A DNA stretch of 64,000 nt from Oscillospiraceae bacterium (GTDB lineage Bacteria; Bacillota; Clostridia; Oscillospirales; Oscillospiraceae), in the NCBI GenBank assembly GCA_022794215.1, contig JAAWEH010000021.1, forward strand, positions 1 through 64,000, in the 5' to 3' direction. Position numbers and translations under genes: made by a program. This document shows positions 19,714 to 28,163 of this stretch, piece by piece. How positions within the stretch are numbered: position 1 is the stretch's first letter; each line of letters opens with the position of its first letter. The notes beneath the pieces were generated by a model. It saw nothing but the letters and a program-made list of their open reading frames with translations. It was not told where the DNA came from and did not search any database.

Positions 19714-20216
19714 AGCGCATCACCCACGTGGTTGATGAAGTCGTCGATCAGCTCCGAGTGGGTAGAGGAATCGATCTCCTTCTTTACCACAAGGCCGGCA
19801 ATGTTCAGAGCCAGCTCGGAGATGTCGTTTTTCAGCTCTCCGGCCACTCTGCGGCGCTCGTTCGCGATCTCTTGGTCGGCCTTGGTCTTGATTGCGGCAA
19901 CCTCTGCCCGGGCAGCGTTCACCAGCTCGTCACTGCGAGCGGTGGCCCTGGCAGTAGCAGCTTTCACAATCTCAGAGGCTTCCTCACGGGCGCCGGAGAG
20001 ACGGCTCTCGCACTCCTCTTTCATCGCCAGAGCCTCCACTTCGGCCTTTTGAGCCTCGTCCAAGGACGCTTCGATCTGCTCGCCGCGCTTGTTCAGGATC
20101 TCCTGAACAGGCTTAAACAGAAACCGCTTGAAGCCTGCGGCCAAAAGCAGCACATTGCAGATCTGGAAGATGATCGTCCACGGGGCAATGGCGACAAGAT
20201 CTTGAAATTGATTCAT
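19710..20216 (-). CDS. atpF: F-type ATP synthase b subunit
   Basis: The 168-residue peripheral stalk subunit has one N-terminal membrane helix (APWTIIFQICNVLLLAAGFKRFLF). A long, charged, Ala-rich coiled coil (EILNKRGEQIEASLDEAQKAEVEAL and onward) occupies almost all the rest. It dimerises and binds delta. It sits between atpE and atpH. Confidence 0.95.
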   Translation of the reverse strand: MNQFQDLVAIAPWTIIFQICNVLLLAAGFKRFLFKPVQEILNKRGEQIEASLDEAQKAEVEALAMKEECESRLSGAREEASEIVKAATARATARSDELVNAARAEVAAIKTKADQEIANERRRVAGELKNDISELALNIAGLVVKKEIDSSTHSELIDDFINHVGDAL

Positions 20217-20274
20217 ACTGTCTCCTCCTTATCGGCAGGCCGGGAATAGTCCCGGCTGTCCCGTGCCCTTGATC

Positions 20275-20538
20275 TTAGAGATAGCCCATGAAGATGCCGG
20301 GAGCAGCAAAGATGAGCAGCAGAGAGATAACGAAAGCATAGATACCGGTGGTCTCGGAAAGGGCGCAGCCCAGAACCATGGTAGAGGTGATGTCGCCCTT
20401 GCACTCGGGCTGACGGGCAATGGACTCAACAGCGGCGCGGGCAATGGAAGCTTCGCCGATGGCGGGAGCAAAGGTGGAAATCATAGCGATAGCGGCGCCC
20501 AGAGCGCAGCAAGCCAGAACGATAGCTCTTTCAAACAT
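20275..20538 (-). CDS. atpE: F-type ATP synthase c subunit, Na+-type ion site
   Basis: The 87-residue hairpin protein forms the membrane rotor ring. The first helix contains PAIGE with a Glu at residue 29, where H+-type rings usually have a hydrophobic residue and Na+ rings a Gln or Glu. The second helix has SETTGIYAF with Glu62, Thr63, Thr64 and Tyr67. By alignment these match Gln32, Glu65, Ser66, Thr67 and Tyr70 of the well-studied Na+ ring of Ilyobacter. A second carboxylate at the Gln32 position is known from fusobacterial Na+ rings. I infer Na+ coupling, which suits the Na+-pumping decarboxylase genes just upstream. Confidence 0.93.
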   Translation of the reverse strand: MFERAIVLACCALGAAIAMISTFAPAIGEASIARAAVESIARQPECKGDITSTMVLGCALSETTGIYAFVISLLLIFAAPGIFMGYL

Positions 20539-20615
20539 AAGTAGTTCCTCCTAAAATAGATATGAATGAATGTATTTTCCTCGTCTGCCACGGCAGAACG
20601 GAGAAAGCGAGAAGA

Positions 20616-21359
20616 TCAGTTGGCAGCCTGACCGACGAACTGAACCGTTAGCATACAGAAAATGAACGCCTGCATAAAGCTGGAGAACAAATCGAAGTAT
20701 ATGCTCAGCACAGCGGGGATACCGACCTGAAGGATCGGGATCACTCCCAGAACGTCGCCCAGAACACCGGGCAGAATACCCAGCAATGCGCTGGAGGCCA
20801 CAGCCAAAGCGCCATAGACAAGGGCTGAAATGACGCTGCCGGCCATGATGTTGCCGAAATGACGGAAAGCCATGGCAACAGGGGTAAAGATCTCAGAGAC
20901 GATATTGAGCGGAGTAAACACGAAAATCGGCTCAGTAAAGCCCTTGAGATATCCACCAAATCCATTGGTTTTGATCTTGGTAAGGGTGATTACTCCAAAT
21001 ACCACCAAGGCCCAGGCCAGGGTACAGGAGAGATCACTGCTGGGGGGGTAAAGACCCACCAGACTGATCAGACTGGACACGATAGACATCGAAAACAACG
21101 CCGCCACAATGGGGGCCAGGTGGGTCAAGGCGCTTCCCACATTGCTTTCGATAAAGTTCACGGCAGTCTCCACGATGAACTCAGCGATCACCTGCCGTGT
21201 GCTCACCGCCCGAAGCTTCAGATCCCGGGTGAGAAAGATGCATACGCCCAGAATCAGGAGGGTGACCAGCAGGCCGTTAACGATGGATTCCGTAATGGGG
21301 ATGCCGCCCAATACAGGGATCGTGTAGTAGATGCGTGCGCCGGTAATATCCAAATTCAT
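20616..21359 (-). CDS. atpB: F-type ATP synthase a subunit
   Basis: The 247-residue polytopic protein forms the stator ion channel. The essential Arg lies in MAFRHFGNIMAGS (equivalent to the SLRLFGN motif), and the last helix is SIYFDLFSSFMQAFIFCMLTVQFV. Five to six membrane segments are visible. It overlaps the small atpI-like gene by 4 bases and precedes atpE. Confidence 0.95.
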   Translation of the reverse strand: MNLDITGARIYYTIPVLGGIPITESIVNGLLVTLLILGVCIFLTRDLKLRAVSTRQVIAEFIVETAVNFIESNVGSALTHLAPIVAALFSMSIVSSLISLVGLYPPSSDLSCTLAWALVVFGVITLTKIKTNGFGGYLKGFTEPIFVFTPLNIVSEIFTPVAMAFRHFGNIMAGSVISALVYGALAVASSALLGILPGVLGDVLGVIPILQVGIPAVLSIYFDLFSSFMQAFIFCMLTVQFVGQAAN

Positions 21360-21775
21360 GCCGGCTCATCGCCTCCTTCTTCATTTTTGGGGGGCTTGTA
21401 CATTCCAAGGAACTGCATAGCGATAATGGTCACCTGGGGAAAGATCAGCGGGATCACCGTTGCCGGCCAGCAGATAAAAGGCAATTTGATCGCTGCGATC
21501 ACGATCACTGCCATAGCCAGCGTCCGCAGCATGTAAGATTGCTGCATGGCAAGCTGACCCTTCGTCGGTGTGGGAGCGGCAGCCATTTTTTGGACAGCCA
21601 AACCCAGCAGGAAGAAGTTCAGCACGGCAAATCCGCCGCCCAGGAGAGTCCCCCAGAGTACGGTCAGATCCCATTTTCCAATCAAAAAGAACACCAGGTT
21701 CATAATGATGGAAAAGGTCAGCGTACCAACGCCGATGTGCATGGTTTCACGTTTTGTAGCTTTGTGCACTCTCAT
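21356..21775 (-). CDS. atpI: AtpI-like membrane protein
   Basis: The 139-residue product has four hydrophobic segments and occupies the first position of the atp operon, where AtpI or related c-ring assembly factors are found. An AAGAGG site precedes the ATG at 21775 by 9 bases, so this start is preferred to the ATG three codons earlier. Sequence similarity to AtpI is not obvious by eye; the call rests mainly on position, size and topology. Confidence 0.7.
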   Translation of the reverse strand: MRVHKATKRETMHIGVGTLTFSIIMNLVFFLIGKWDLTVLWGTLLGGGFAVLNFFLLGLAVQKMAAAPTPTKGQLAMQQSYMLRTLAMAVIVIAAIKLPFICWPATVIPLIFPQVTIIAMQFLGMYKPPKNEEGGDEPA

Positions 21776-21821
21776 AGAAAACATCCTCTTTTAAAGCCAT
21801 CAGCGTATAGCGGTACGAATA

Positions 21822-21866
21822 AAAACGGTGCGATCCCGCATGCAAAAGCGCACGGGATCGCACCGC
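21822..21866 (-). terminator. Terminator between mmdB and the atp operon
   Basis: Read on the minus strand, a 13-bp perfect stem (CGGTGCGATCCCG and complement) is followed by TTTTTATT. It ends the mmd transcript only about 45 bases before atpI. No clear promoter fits in that gap, so partial read-through into the atp operon is likely. Confidence 0.85.
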
Positions 21867-21909
21867 ACACAGTGGACTAAAAAAACTGTGAAGTGCTGGG
21901 GTTAAATGC

Positions 21910-23073
21910 TCAGCCGAAGAACAGCAGCAGCATACCGGCAGCCACGGCGGAGCCGATAACACCGGCTACGTTGGGGCCCATGGCGTGCATCAGCAGGAAG
22001 TTGGCAGGATTGTACTTCTGGCCTTCCTTCTGCACCACGCGGGCGGCCATGGGAACGGCAGAGACGCCGGCCGCGCCGATAAGGGGATTGATCTTGCCCT
22101 TGGTGACCGCGCACATGACCTTGCCCAGGAGCACGCCGCCGGCGGTGCCCACGGAGAAGGCGATGACACCCAGGATGATGATCTTGATGGTCTCGGCCCG
22201 CAGGAACATCTCAGCGCTGGCTTTGGCGCCAACGGTGGTGCCCAGCAGGATGGAGACGATGTACATCAGGGAGTTCTCGATGCAGTTCACCAGCAGAGGC
22301 ACCCGGCCGGACTCCTTGAGCAGGTTGCCCAGCATCAGCATGCCGATCAGAGCGGCGGCGCTGGGCAGCAGCAGAGAGACGAACAGAGTGACCACGATGG
22401 GGAAGACAATCTTCTCAGTGTGGCTGACGGAGCGCAGCTGCTCCATCTTGATGACCCGCTCCTTCTCGGTGGTCAGGGCCTTCATGATGGGGGGCTGGAT
22501 CACGGGAACCAGAGCCATGTAGCTGTAAGCGGCAATGGCGATGGCGCCCAGCAGATCGGGAGCCAGCTTGCTGGTCAGGTACAGAGCGGTGGGGCCGTCA
22601 GCGCCGCCGATGATGCCGATGGAGGCAGCCTCCGGGCCGGTGAAGCCCAGGAAGATGGCGCCGAAGAAGGTGAAGAAGATACCCAACTGAGCGGCAGCGC
22701 CCAGCAGCAGACTGCGGGGGTTGGCCAGCAGGGGACCAAAGTCGGTGCCCGCGCCGATACACAGGAAGATCAGCGGGGGATAGATGCCCAGATTGGTGCC
22801 CTGGTACAGGTAGTACAGCAGGCCGCCGTTCTCGGACTCGGTGGCATGAGCCATCAGACCGGCCAGAGGCAGGTTGACCAGCAGCATGCCGAACGCGATG
22901 GGAATGAGCAGATAGGGCTCAAAGCCCTTCTTGATCGCCAGATAGAGGAACAAGCAGGCGATACCGATCATAATGAGCTCGCCGGGGAGCCGCAGGCCGA
23001 ACAGCTCGGTGTTAAACTTGAACAGTTCGGAGAAACCTGTGCTTGCCCAGAAGCCTTGAAGGATCTCCAGCAT
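21910..23073 (-). CDS. mmdB: Na+-translocating decarboxylase beta subunit
   Basis: The 387-residue polytopic protein is the Na+ channel of biotin-dependent decarboxylases (OadB/MmdB/GcdB family). It converts the energy of decarboxylating the carboxybiotin arm into Na+ export. Typical blocks are [31 protein letters not shown], the functionally important [11 protein letters not shown] loop and the C-terminal [23 protein letters not shown]. It is the last gene of the mmdADCB operon and lies next to the Na+-type ATP synthase. Confidence 0.95.
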   Translation of the reverse strand: MLEILQGFWASTGFSELFKFNTELFGLRLPGELIMIGIACLFLYLAIKKGFEPYLLIPIAFGMLLVNLPLAGLMAHATESENGGLLYYLYQGTNLGIYPPLIFLCIGAGTDFGPLLANPRSLLLGAAAQLGIFFTFFGAIFLGFTGPEAASIGIIGGADGPTALYLTSKLAPDLLGAIAIAAYSYMALVPVIQPPIMKALTTEKERVIKMEQLRSVSHTEKIVFPIVVTLFVSLLLPSAAALIGMLMLGNLLKESGRVPLLVNCIENSLMYIVSILLGTTVGAKASAEMFLRAETIKIIILGVIAFSVGTAGGVLLGKVMCAVTKGKINPLIGAAGVSAVPMAARVVQKEGQKYNPANFLLMHAMGPNVAGVIGSAVAAGMLLLFFG

Positions 23074-23087
23074 ATTGCGTGACCCCC

Positions 23088-23471
23088 TTACTGGAGGGTG
23101 ACCAGCGGATCACCGGCAGCGACCTTGTCGCCCTTATTCACGGAAACGGAAGCCACAGTGCCGTCAGCGGGAGCAACGATCTCGTTCTCCATCTTCATGG
23201 CCTCGAGGACCACCAGCACATCGCCGGACTTAACAGCCTGGCCAGCGGAAACCAGCACGTCACGGACGGTGCCCTGCAGGGGGGCGGTGACAGCGCCGGC
23301 AGCGGCAGCGGCCTTGGGAGCGGCAGGAGCGGCCTTAGGAGCAGCCTTGGGGGCGGCAGGAGCGGGAGCAGCAGCGACAGGGGCGGAGGAAACTACCGCG
23401 CCGCCCAGCTCTTCAACTTCGACCTCGTGGGCCGCACCGTCGAGAACGATCCGAAACTTTTTAACGCTCAT
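23088..23471 (-). CDS. mmdC: Biotin carrier subunit of the Na+-pumping decarboxylase
   Basis: The 127-residue product has a short N-terminal domain, an Ala/Pro-rich linker (about residues 30-60) and a C-terminal biotinyl domain with [18 protein letters not shown]. Lys93 in the AMKM motif is the biotinylation site. It carries CO2 from the alpha carboxyltransferase to the beta channel. The gene sits between the delta-like and beta subunits, as in methylmalonyl-CoA and glutaconyl-CoA decarboxylases. Confidence 0.95.
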   Translation of the reverse strand: MSVKKFRIVLDGAAHEVEVEELGGAVVSSAPVAAAPAPAAPKAAPKAAPAAPKAAAAAGAVTAPLQGTVRDVLVSAGQAVKSGDVLVVLEAMKMENEIVAPADGTVASVSVNKGDKVAAGDPLVTLQ

Positions 23472-23499
23472 GATTCAATACCTCTCTCACTTTAATTTA

Positions 23500-23856
23500 T
23501 TAGTGTGCGGAGCTGAACCGGCTGGTCTGGCTCCAGGAACTTTCAGCCTCCGCCACCCGGCGAATGCTGCGAACGATGATGCGATCGGTGCTGGTGCCCA
23601 GATAGGCAGCCACGGCAGCGGCAACGATGACCGCGTCAGCAGTGGTGTCTTTCTTGGCAGGAGCAGCCGCAGGAGCAGCCGCGGGAGCGGCAGCAGCCTT
23701 AGGAGCGGGAGCGGCGGCGGGCTTCTCGATCTTGCGGATGATAAACGCCGTCAGGTCGACGATGTAAGAAATCACCAGCAGAACGATGAACACGGTAACG
23801 ATACTGAACAGACATACCGTGACGGCCTCGCCGATAGTAATGATGTCTCCATACAT
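23500..23856 (-). CDS. mmdD: Small membrane subunit (OadG/MmdD-like) of the Na+-pumping decarboxylase
   Basis: The 118-residue product has one N-terminal membrane helix (AVTVCLFSIVTVFIVLLVISYIV), an Ala/Pro-rich linker and a short conserved C-terminal helix ending in SSWSQTSRFSSAH. The layout is that of the OadG/MmdD assembly subunit that ties the alpha subunit to the membrane part. Position between mmdA and the biotin carrier supports the call; the family is poorly conserved in sequence. Confidence 0.85.
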   Translation of the reverse strand: MYGDIITIGEAVTVCLFSIVTVFIVLLVISYIVDLTAFIIRKIEKPAAAPAPKAAAAPAAAPAAAPAKKDTTADAVIVAAAVAAYLGTSTDRIIVRSIRRVAEAESSWSQTSRFSSAH

Positions 23857-23871
23857 AGATGTTTGGCCCCC

Positions 23872-25419
23872 TTACAGAGGAATGTTGCCGTGCTTCTTGC
23901 GCGGCCGATCCTCGCGCTTGCCCTGGAGGGCCTCGAAAGCAGCGATAACGTACTTACGGGTCTCGCTGGGCAGGATGACGTCGTCCACGTAGCCGCGGCT
24001 GGCAGCCACATAGGGGTTCATCATGGTGTCGTTGTATTCGGCAATCTTCTTGGCGCGCTCGGCCTCGGGATCGGCAGCAGCCTTGATGTCCTTGGCGAAC
24101 ACGATGTTGGCAGCGCCGGCGCCGCCCATAACGGCGACCTCGGAGTCAGGCCAGGCAAAGACCATGTCGGAGCCCAGGTGCTTGGAGTTCATAGCGATGT
24201 AAGCGCCGCCGTAAGCCTTACGCAGGATGACGGTGACCTTGGGCACGGTAGCCTCGGTGTAAGCGTAGATGATCTTAGCGCCGTGACGGATGATGCCCTG
24301 ATACTCCTGCTGGGTACCGGGCATGAAGCCGGGCACGTCCTCCAGAGTCAGAACGGGGATGTTGTAGCAGTCACAGGTACGCACGAAGCGGCCCACCTTA
24401 TCGCCGGAGTGCACGTCCAGAGAGCCGGCCATAGCCTTGGGCTGGTTGGCCACGACGCCCACGCTCTTGCCGTTCAGACGAATGAAGGCGGTGATGACGT
24501 TGGGAGCGAAGAACTCCTGATACTGCATCATCTCACCGTTGTCGGCGATAGCCTCGATGACCTTCAGCATGTCGTAAGCCTTGTTGGGGTTCTCGGGAAC
24601 CAGGTCGTTCAGAGCGGGATCCTCCCGGTTGATGTCGTCGGTGCAGGCGAACACGGGGGGAGCGTCCATGTTGTTGGAGGGCAGGTAGCTCAGCAGCTGA
24701 CGGATCTGAGCAAAGCACTCCTCCTCGCTGTCGGCAGCGTAGTGAGCGCAGCCGGTGGTACCATTGTGCACCATGGCGCCGCCCAGGGACTCAGCGGTGA
24801 CTTCCTCGCCGGTGACAGCCTTGATGACGTTGGGGCCGGTGATGTACATCTGGCCGGTGCCCTTGACCATCATGATGAAGTCGGTCAGAGCGGGAGAGTA
24901 CACAGCGCCGCCGGCGCAGGGGCCCATGATGACGCTGATCTGGGGCACGACGCCGGAAGCCATGACGTTCTTGTAGAAGATCTCGCCATAGCCGGCCAGG
25001 GAGTCAACACCCTCCTGGATCCGGGCTCCGCCGGAGTCGTTGATGCCGATGACGGGAGCGCCGGCCTTCATAGCGGCCTCCTGCAGCTTGCTGATCTTCA
25101 TGCCCTGCATCTCGCCCATACTTCCGCCGACAACGGTGAAGTCCTGAGCATAGGCATAAACCAGACGGCCGTCGATGGTGCCGTAGCCGGTGGCCACGCC
25201 GTCGCCGGCCAGATCCTTGCTGCCCATACCGAAGTTGGTGCAGCGATGCTTGACGAACAGGCCAGTTTCAACGAAGCTGCCCTCATCGAACAGCATCGCC
25301 AGCCGCTCGCGAGCGGTGTGCTTGCCGCCCGCATGCTGCTTCTCGATGGCCTTGTCGCCGCCGCCCTTACGCAGCTTCGCTTTCAGGGCCAGCAGCTCTT
25401 CCTGTTTTGCAGTTGCCAA
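23872..25419 (-). CDS. mmdA: Methylmalonyl-CoA (acyl-CoA) decarboxylase alpha subunit, carboxyltransferase
   Basis: The start is a TTG at 25419, preceded by GGAGGG at good spacing; the ORF-track ATG upstream has no site. The 515-residue product is a carboxyltransferase of the PccB/MmdA type that moves the acyl-CoA carboxyl group to biotin. It contains HTARERLAMLFDEGSFVE, oxyanion-hole Gly pairs in DSGGARIQEG and GPCAGGAVYSPAL in the N-half, and FVRTCDCYNIPVLTLEDVPGFMPG and YGGAYIAMNSKHLG in the C-half. The length fits MmdA (about 510-516) better than GcdA (about 580). Methylmalonyl-CoA is therefore the likelier substrate, though glutaconyl-CoA or malonyl-type substrates cannot be excluded. 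Confidence 0.9.
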   Translation of the reverse strand: MATAKQEELLALKAKLRKGGGDKAIEKQHAGGKHTARERLAMLFDEGSFVETGLFVKHRCTNFGMGSKDLAGDGVATGYGTIDGRLVYAYAQDFTVVGGSMGEMQGMKISKLQEAAMKAGAPVIGINDSGGARIQEGVDSLAGYGEIFYKNVMASGVVPQISVIMGPCAGGAVYSPALTDFIMMVKGTGQMYITGPNVIKAVTGEEVTAESLGGAMVHNGTTGCAHYAADSEEECFAQIRQLLSYLPSNNMDAPPVFACTDDINREDPALNDLVPENPNKAYDMLKVIEAIADNGEMMQYQEFFAPNVITAFIRLNGKSVGVVANQPKAMAGSLDVHSGDKVGRFVRTCDCYNIPVLTLEDVPGFMPGTQQEYQGIIRHGAKIIYAYTEATVPKVTVILRKAYGGAYIAMNSKHLGSDMVFAWPDSEVAVMGGAGAANIVFAKDIKAAADPEAERAKKIAEYNDTMMNPYVAASRGYVDDVILPSETRKYVIAAFEALQGKREDRPRKKHGNIPL

Positions 25420-25507
25420 GTGAATCCCTCCAATTTTTGATTTCTGTGGCTTGCTTGGACACTTTCCGGGAAACCCCGGAAACCTCATACGGGCCGCCGG
25501 AAATTTT

Positions 25508-25537
25508 ATTATAATTTCCGATGGCCAGTAGATTCAA
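25508..25537 (-). promoter_or_regulatory. Candidate promoter of the mmd operon
   Basis: On the minus strand TTGAAT is followed after 18 bases by TATAAT, about 90 bases before the mmdA start. Confidence 0.5.
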
Positions 25538-25826
25538 AATAAATGGGCAATCCCTTAAGATCGCCGCCGGGCCCGCCGATTACCGGCGCGCAACAACCGA
25601 CCCGTTCCTCTTTTTGGACGTTGAAACAAAACGGGTCGGATTTTGCCTAAAGTGAGGCGAGAAAAAACAAAACGTCAACAAAACCAAAGAAACCCAGGCG
25701 TCCCTTTCGAGACGCCGAGAAGTAAAATTTCCATTCTATCCACCCCAAAAAGTGAAATTTCTATTGCGACCTGCACCAATAAACCGGGGGAGATAAAAAG
25801 GATTTTTAGTTAAAACTATCATAACA
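25538..25826. other. Regulatory-looking spacer between mmdA and the LysR gene
   Basis: No gene is seen. The tract contains a widely spaced inverted repeat (CCGACCCGTT at about 25597 and AACGGGTCGG at about 25630), a small hairpin around GGCGTCC...GAGACGCC, and two near-identical copies of AGTAAAATTTCCATT/AGTGAAATTTCTATT. These may be regulator binding sites. Confidence 0.4.
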
Positions 25827-25855
25827 TTGACTTTTGATAACGTCCAATATATAAT
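25827..25855 (+). promoter_or_regulatory. Sigma-A-type promoter of the LysR gene
   Basis: TTGACT and a perfect TATAAT are separated by 17 bases, about 60 bases before the ATG. Confidence 0.75.
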
Positions 25856-25916
25856 TTATTATATACGGATGCTGTTTTAGTTATGAAATTATATAAATGA
25901 CAGATGGAGGGAGAAC

Positions 25917-26816
25917 ATGGATATCCATTCACTGACTTATTTTCAAAAGGCGGCAGAGCTCCAGCACATTACCCGCGCCGCCGGGGAGCTGCATGTAGCC
26001 CAGCCCTCGCTGAGCCGAACGATCACCCGCTTGGAGGAAGAACTGGGTGTCCGGCTGTTTGACCGTTCCGGAAAAAACATTCACTTGAATGAGTATGGAA
26101 AGGTGGTGCAGCGTCATGCCGGCCAGATCCTTCGGGAAATTGAGGACATCAAGTCGGAGATCGCCGAGCTGAAGGGGGAGGAGAATCAGGTCGTCACCAT
26201 CTCCATGTACGCCTGCTCCAAGCTGCTGCCGAAGATGATCATTGCATTTAAAAAGGAGCACCCCCAGAGCCGCCTGCACATCACTCAGGACGATACCCCT
26301 TCCTTTAAACAAAAGGAAAGCGATCTGCTGATCTTTTCCTCCATGCAGCCCAGCGCCGGGGAGGGAGAGGTCACCCTCATTGAAGAGGAGATATTGCTGG
26401 CCCTGCCCAAGGACAACCCTCTTGCAAAACGGGAGAGCCTGGATCTGCAGGAGGTGGCGGGGGAGGAGTTCATTGGCCTGCGCCGGGGGAAAAGCCTGCG
26501 CAGCATTACCGACACCTATTGCCAAATGGCGGGCTTCCAGCCGGAGATCATACTGGAAAGCGACAGCCCGGAAACGGTTCGGGAGCTGATCAAGGCTGGG
26601 ATCGGTGTGGCCTTTATCCCGAGCATTGCCTGGTGTGGGATGAACCGGGATGATATTGCTCTGGTGCACATTACCTTTCCGGAGTGCAAACGGTACATTC
26701 ATCTCTCCTGGAGAAAGAATGGTTATTTGTCTCCTGCGGCGCAGGAGTTTCAGGCCTTTGTGCAGGAGTATTTCAGAAAGGTGGCGTCGGGGGAAATTGA
26801 TTTGGAGTGGCCCTGA
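25917..26816 (+). CDS. LysR-family transcriptional regulator
   Basis: The 299-residue product starts with the LysR winged helix (LTYFQKAAELQHITRAAGELHVAQPSLSRTITRLEEELGVRLFDR). A two-lobe effector domain follows, with LREL-type features and GIGVAFIPS near residue 225. It is transcribed away from the mmd operon across a 497-base spacer, the classical LysR layout. It probably responds to a carboxylic acid or CoA-ester related signal and controls mmdA; this is inference from position. An AGGGAG-type ribosome binding site precedes the ATG. Confidence 0.92.
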   Translation: MDIHSLTYFQKAAELQHITRAAGELHVAQPSLSRTITRLEEELGVRLFDRSGKNIHLNEYGKVVQRHAGQILREIEDIKSEIAELKGEENQVVTISMYACSKLLPKMIIAFKKEHPQSRLHITQDDTPSFKQKESDLLIFSSMQPSAGEGEVTLIEEEILLALPKDNPLAKRESLDLQEVAGEEFIGLRRGKSLRSITDTYCQMAGFQPEIILESDSPETVRELIKAGIGVAFIPSIAWCGMNRDDIALVHITFPECKRYIHLSWRKNGYLSPAAQEFQAFVQEYFRKVASGEIDLEWP

Positions 26817-26847
26817 GCCGCTGTTTGCGGAAAAGTAGATCAAGAAC

Positions 26848-26892
26848 AAAAAGCTCCCTTTGCTTTGTCGCGCAAAGGGAGCTTTTTTCGCC
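26848..26892 (+). terminator. Terminator of the LysR gene
   Basis: The stem AAAAGCTCCCTTTGC and complement surround a short loop and are followed by TTTTTT. Confidence 0.85.
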
Positions 26893-27036
26893 TTTTTGGA
26901 ACCAAAAAACAAAAAAGAGCGCATAAAAGAAAGCGGGTGCCTTCCTTATATATTAAGGTAAGGTAGGAGAAAATAGTCCGAAGTTCTGAAGCGCTTTTGG
27001 GGAGAGGAAAGCTGAGGAGTAATTTATAGATAATGA

Positions 27037-27065
27037 TTGACAAAAAAGGGCGGCGTTGCTATAAT
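27037..27065 (+). promoter_or_regulatory. Consensus promoter of the nucleoside-locus regulator
   Basis: A perfect TTGACA and a perfect TATAAT are separated by 17 bases. An AACGTT-centred sequence (GTTTAACGTTTGAC) follows downstream and could be an operator for the LacI-type protein. Confidence 0.85.
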
Positions 27066-27107
27066 AGATATTGGATAGTTTAACGTTTGACCAAGGGGGT
27101 GCAGGGG

Positions 27108-28163
27108 ATGCCGGCCACGTTGAGAGACATTGCGGACGAGGTTGGGACCTCCATCACCACGGTCTCAAAGGTGCTCAACGGGAAGGAGATCCGGGTGTCG
27201 GAGATAAAACGGCAGGAGATCCTGGATGCGGCTGAACGGCTGAAGTATTTGCCCAATATTTCGGGAGTCAATCTGCGAAAGGGCTGTACCGACCTGGTGG
27301 CGGTCATTGTGGGCGATTTGCTCTACCCCTATTACGCAAAGCTTCTCAAGGAGCTGAGCTGTCTGATCAGCGCTCGGGGGAAAAGCGTGATTGTCTGTGA
27401 CATTGATAATGATGAAGAGGCGGAGTTCAAGCACTACCAGCGGTTGAAAAGCGGGTATGTGGACGGGGCCATTATCGTGCCGCCTCCCTTTAACCGCTCG
27501 GTAAAGAACATACAGCGGTCCACAGCGATCCTAGATGGGATCGACCTGCCTGTCATAACCCTCTTCGGTGATGGAGGCGTGTTGTACCCCGACTACTCTA
27601 CCGTAGGAACCAATTCTTTGAAGTGCGGATACATGGCGACAAAGCATTTGATCGACCTGGGACACCGGAGGATCGCCTATCTGTCCGAATCCAGGGGAGA
27701 TGGCTCCATCAACCCCCGGATGGAGGGATATGCCATGGCCCTGGAAAAGGCGGGGATTCCCTACCGGCCGGAGCTGGTAGCCACAGGATATACCCGTTAT
27801 GCCGGAGGTCGGGCCGCCTATCGGGCCCTGGCAGAGCAGAAAATGACGGCGGTGGTTTGTTCCAGCGATATGCTGGCCATCGGCTTTTCCAACGAGGCGA
27901 TTGCCGCCGGCTGCCAGATCCCCGGAGACTGCTCGGTGATCGGCATGGACAACATCATGGCCACCGAATATAACGTGCCCCAGATAACCACGGTTTCTCA
28001 AAACGTAGGCGAGCTGGCTCGCCTGGCGGTGCGGGAGCTGTTCAAGGCGCTGGAAGAGCGCAGGCAGGGACGAAAGCCGGAAATCTGCCACATTCAGATT
28101 GAACCGGAACTGGTGGTGCGCAGCAGTACGGCGCCGCCGGTAGGACAGGGGGCGCGGCTGTGA
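27108..28163 (+). CDS. LacI-family transcriptional regulator
   Basis: The start at 27108 follows AAGGGGG and gives the typical LacI opening (ATLRDIADEVGTSITTVSKVLNGK). The 351-residue product has the N-terminal helix-turn-helix with hinge (KYLPNISGVNLRKG) and a periplasmic-binding-protein-like effector domain. Typical blocks there are GHRRIAYLSESRGDGS, AVVCSSDMLAIGFSNEAIAAG and CSVIGMDNI. It heads the locus and overlaps the MFS gene by 4 bases, so it is probably the local repressor, responding to a nucleoside or sugar. Confidence 0.92.
   Translation: MPATLRDIADEVGTSITTVSKVLNGKEIRVSEIKRQEILDAAERLKYLPNISGVNLRKGCTDLVAVIVGDLLYPYYAKLLKELSCLISARGKSVIVCDIDNDEEAEFKHYQRLKSGYVDGAIIVPPPFNRSVKNIQRSTAILDGIDLPVITLFGDGGVLYPDYSTVGTNSLKCGYMATKHLIDLGHRRIAYLSESRGDGSINPRMEGYAMALEKAGIPYRPELVATGYTRYAGGRAAYRALAEQKMTAVVCSSDMLAIGFSNEAIAAGCQIPGDCSVIGMDNIMATEYNVPQITTVSQNVGELARLAVRELFKALEERRQGRKPEICHIQIEPELVVRSSTAPPVGQGARL

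Noticed and set aside
23098-25440. 780-residue plus-strand ORF
   Set aside because: It is antisense to mmdA, mmdD and mmdC.
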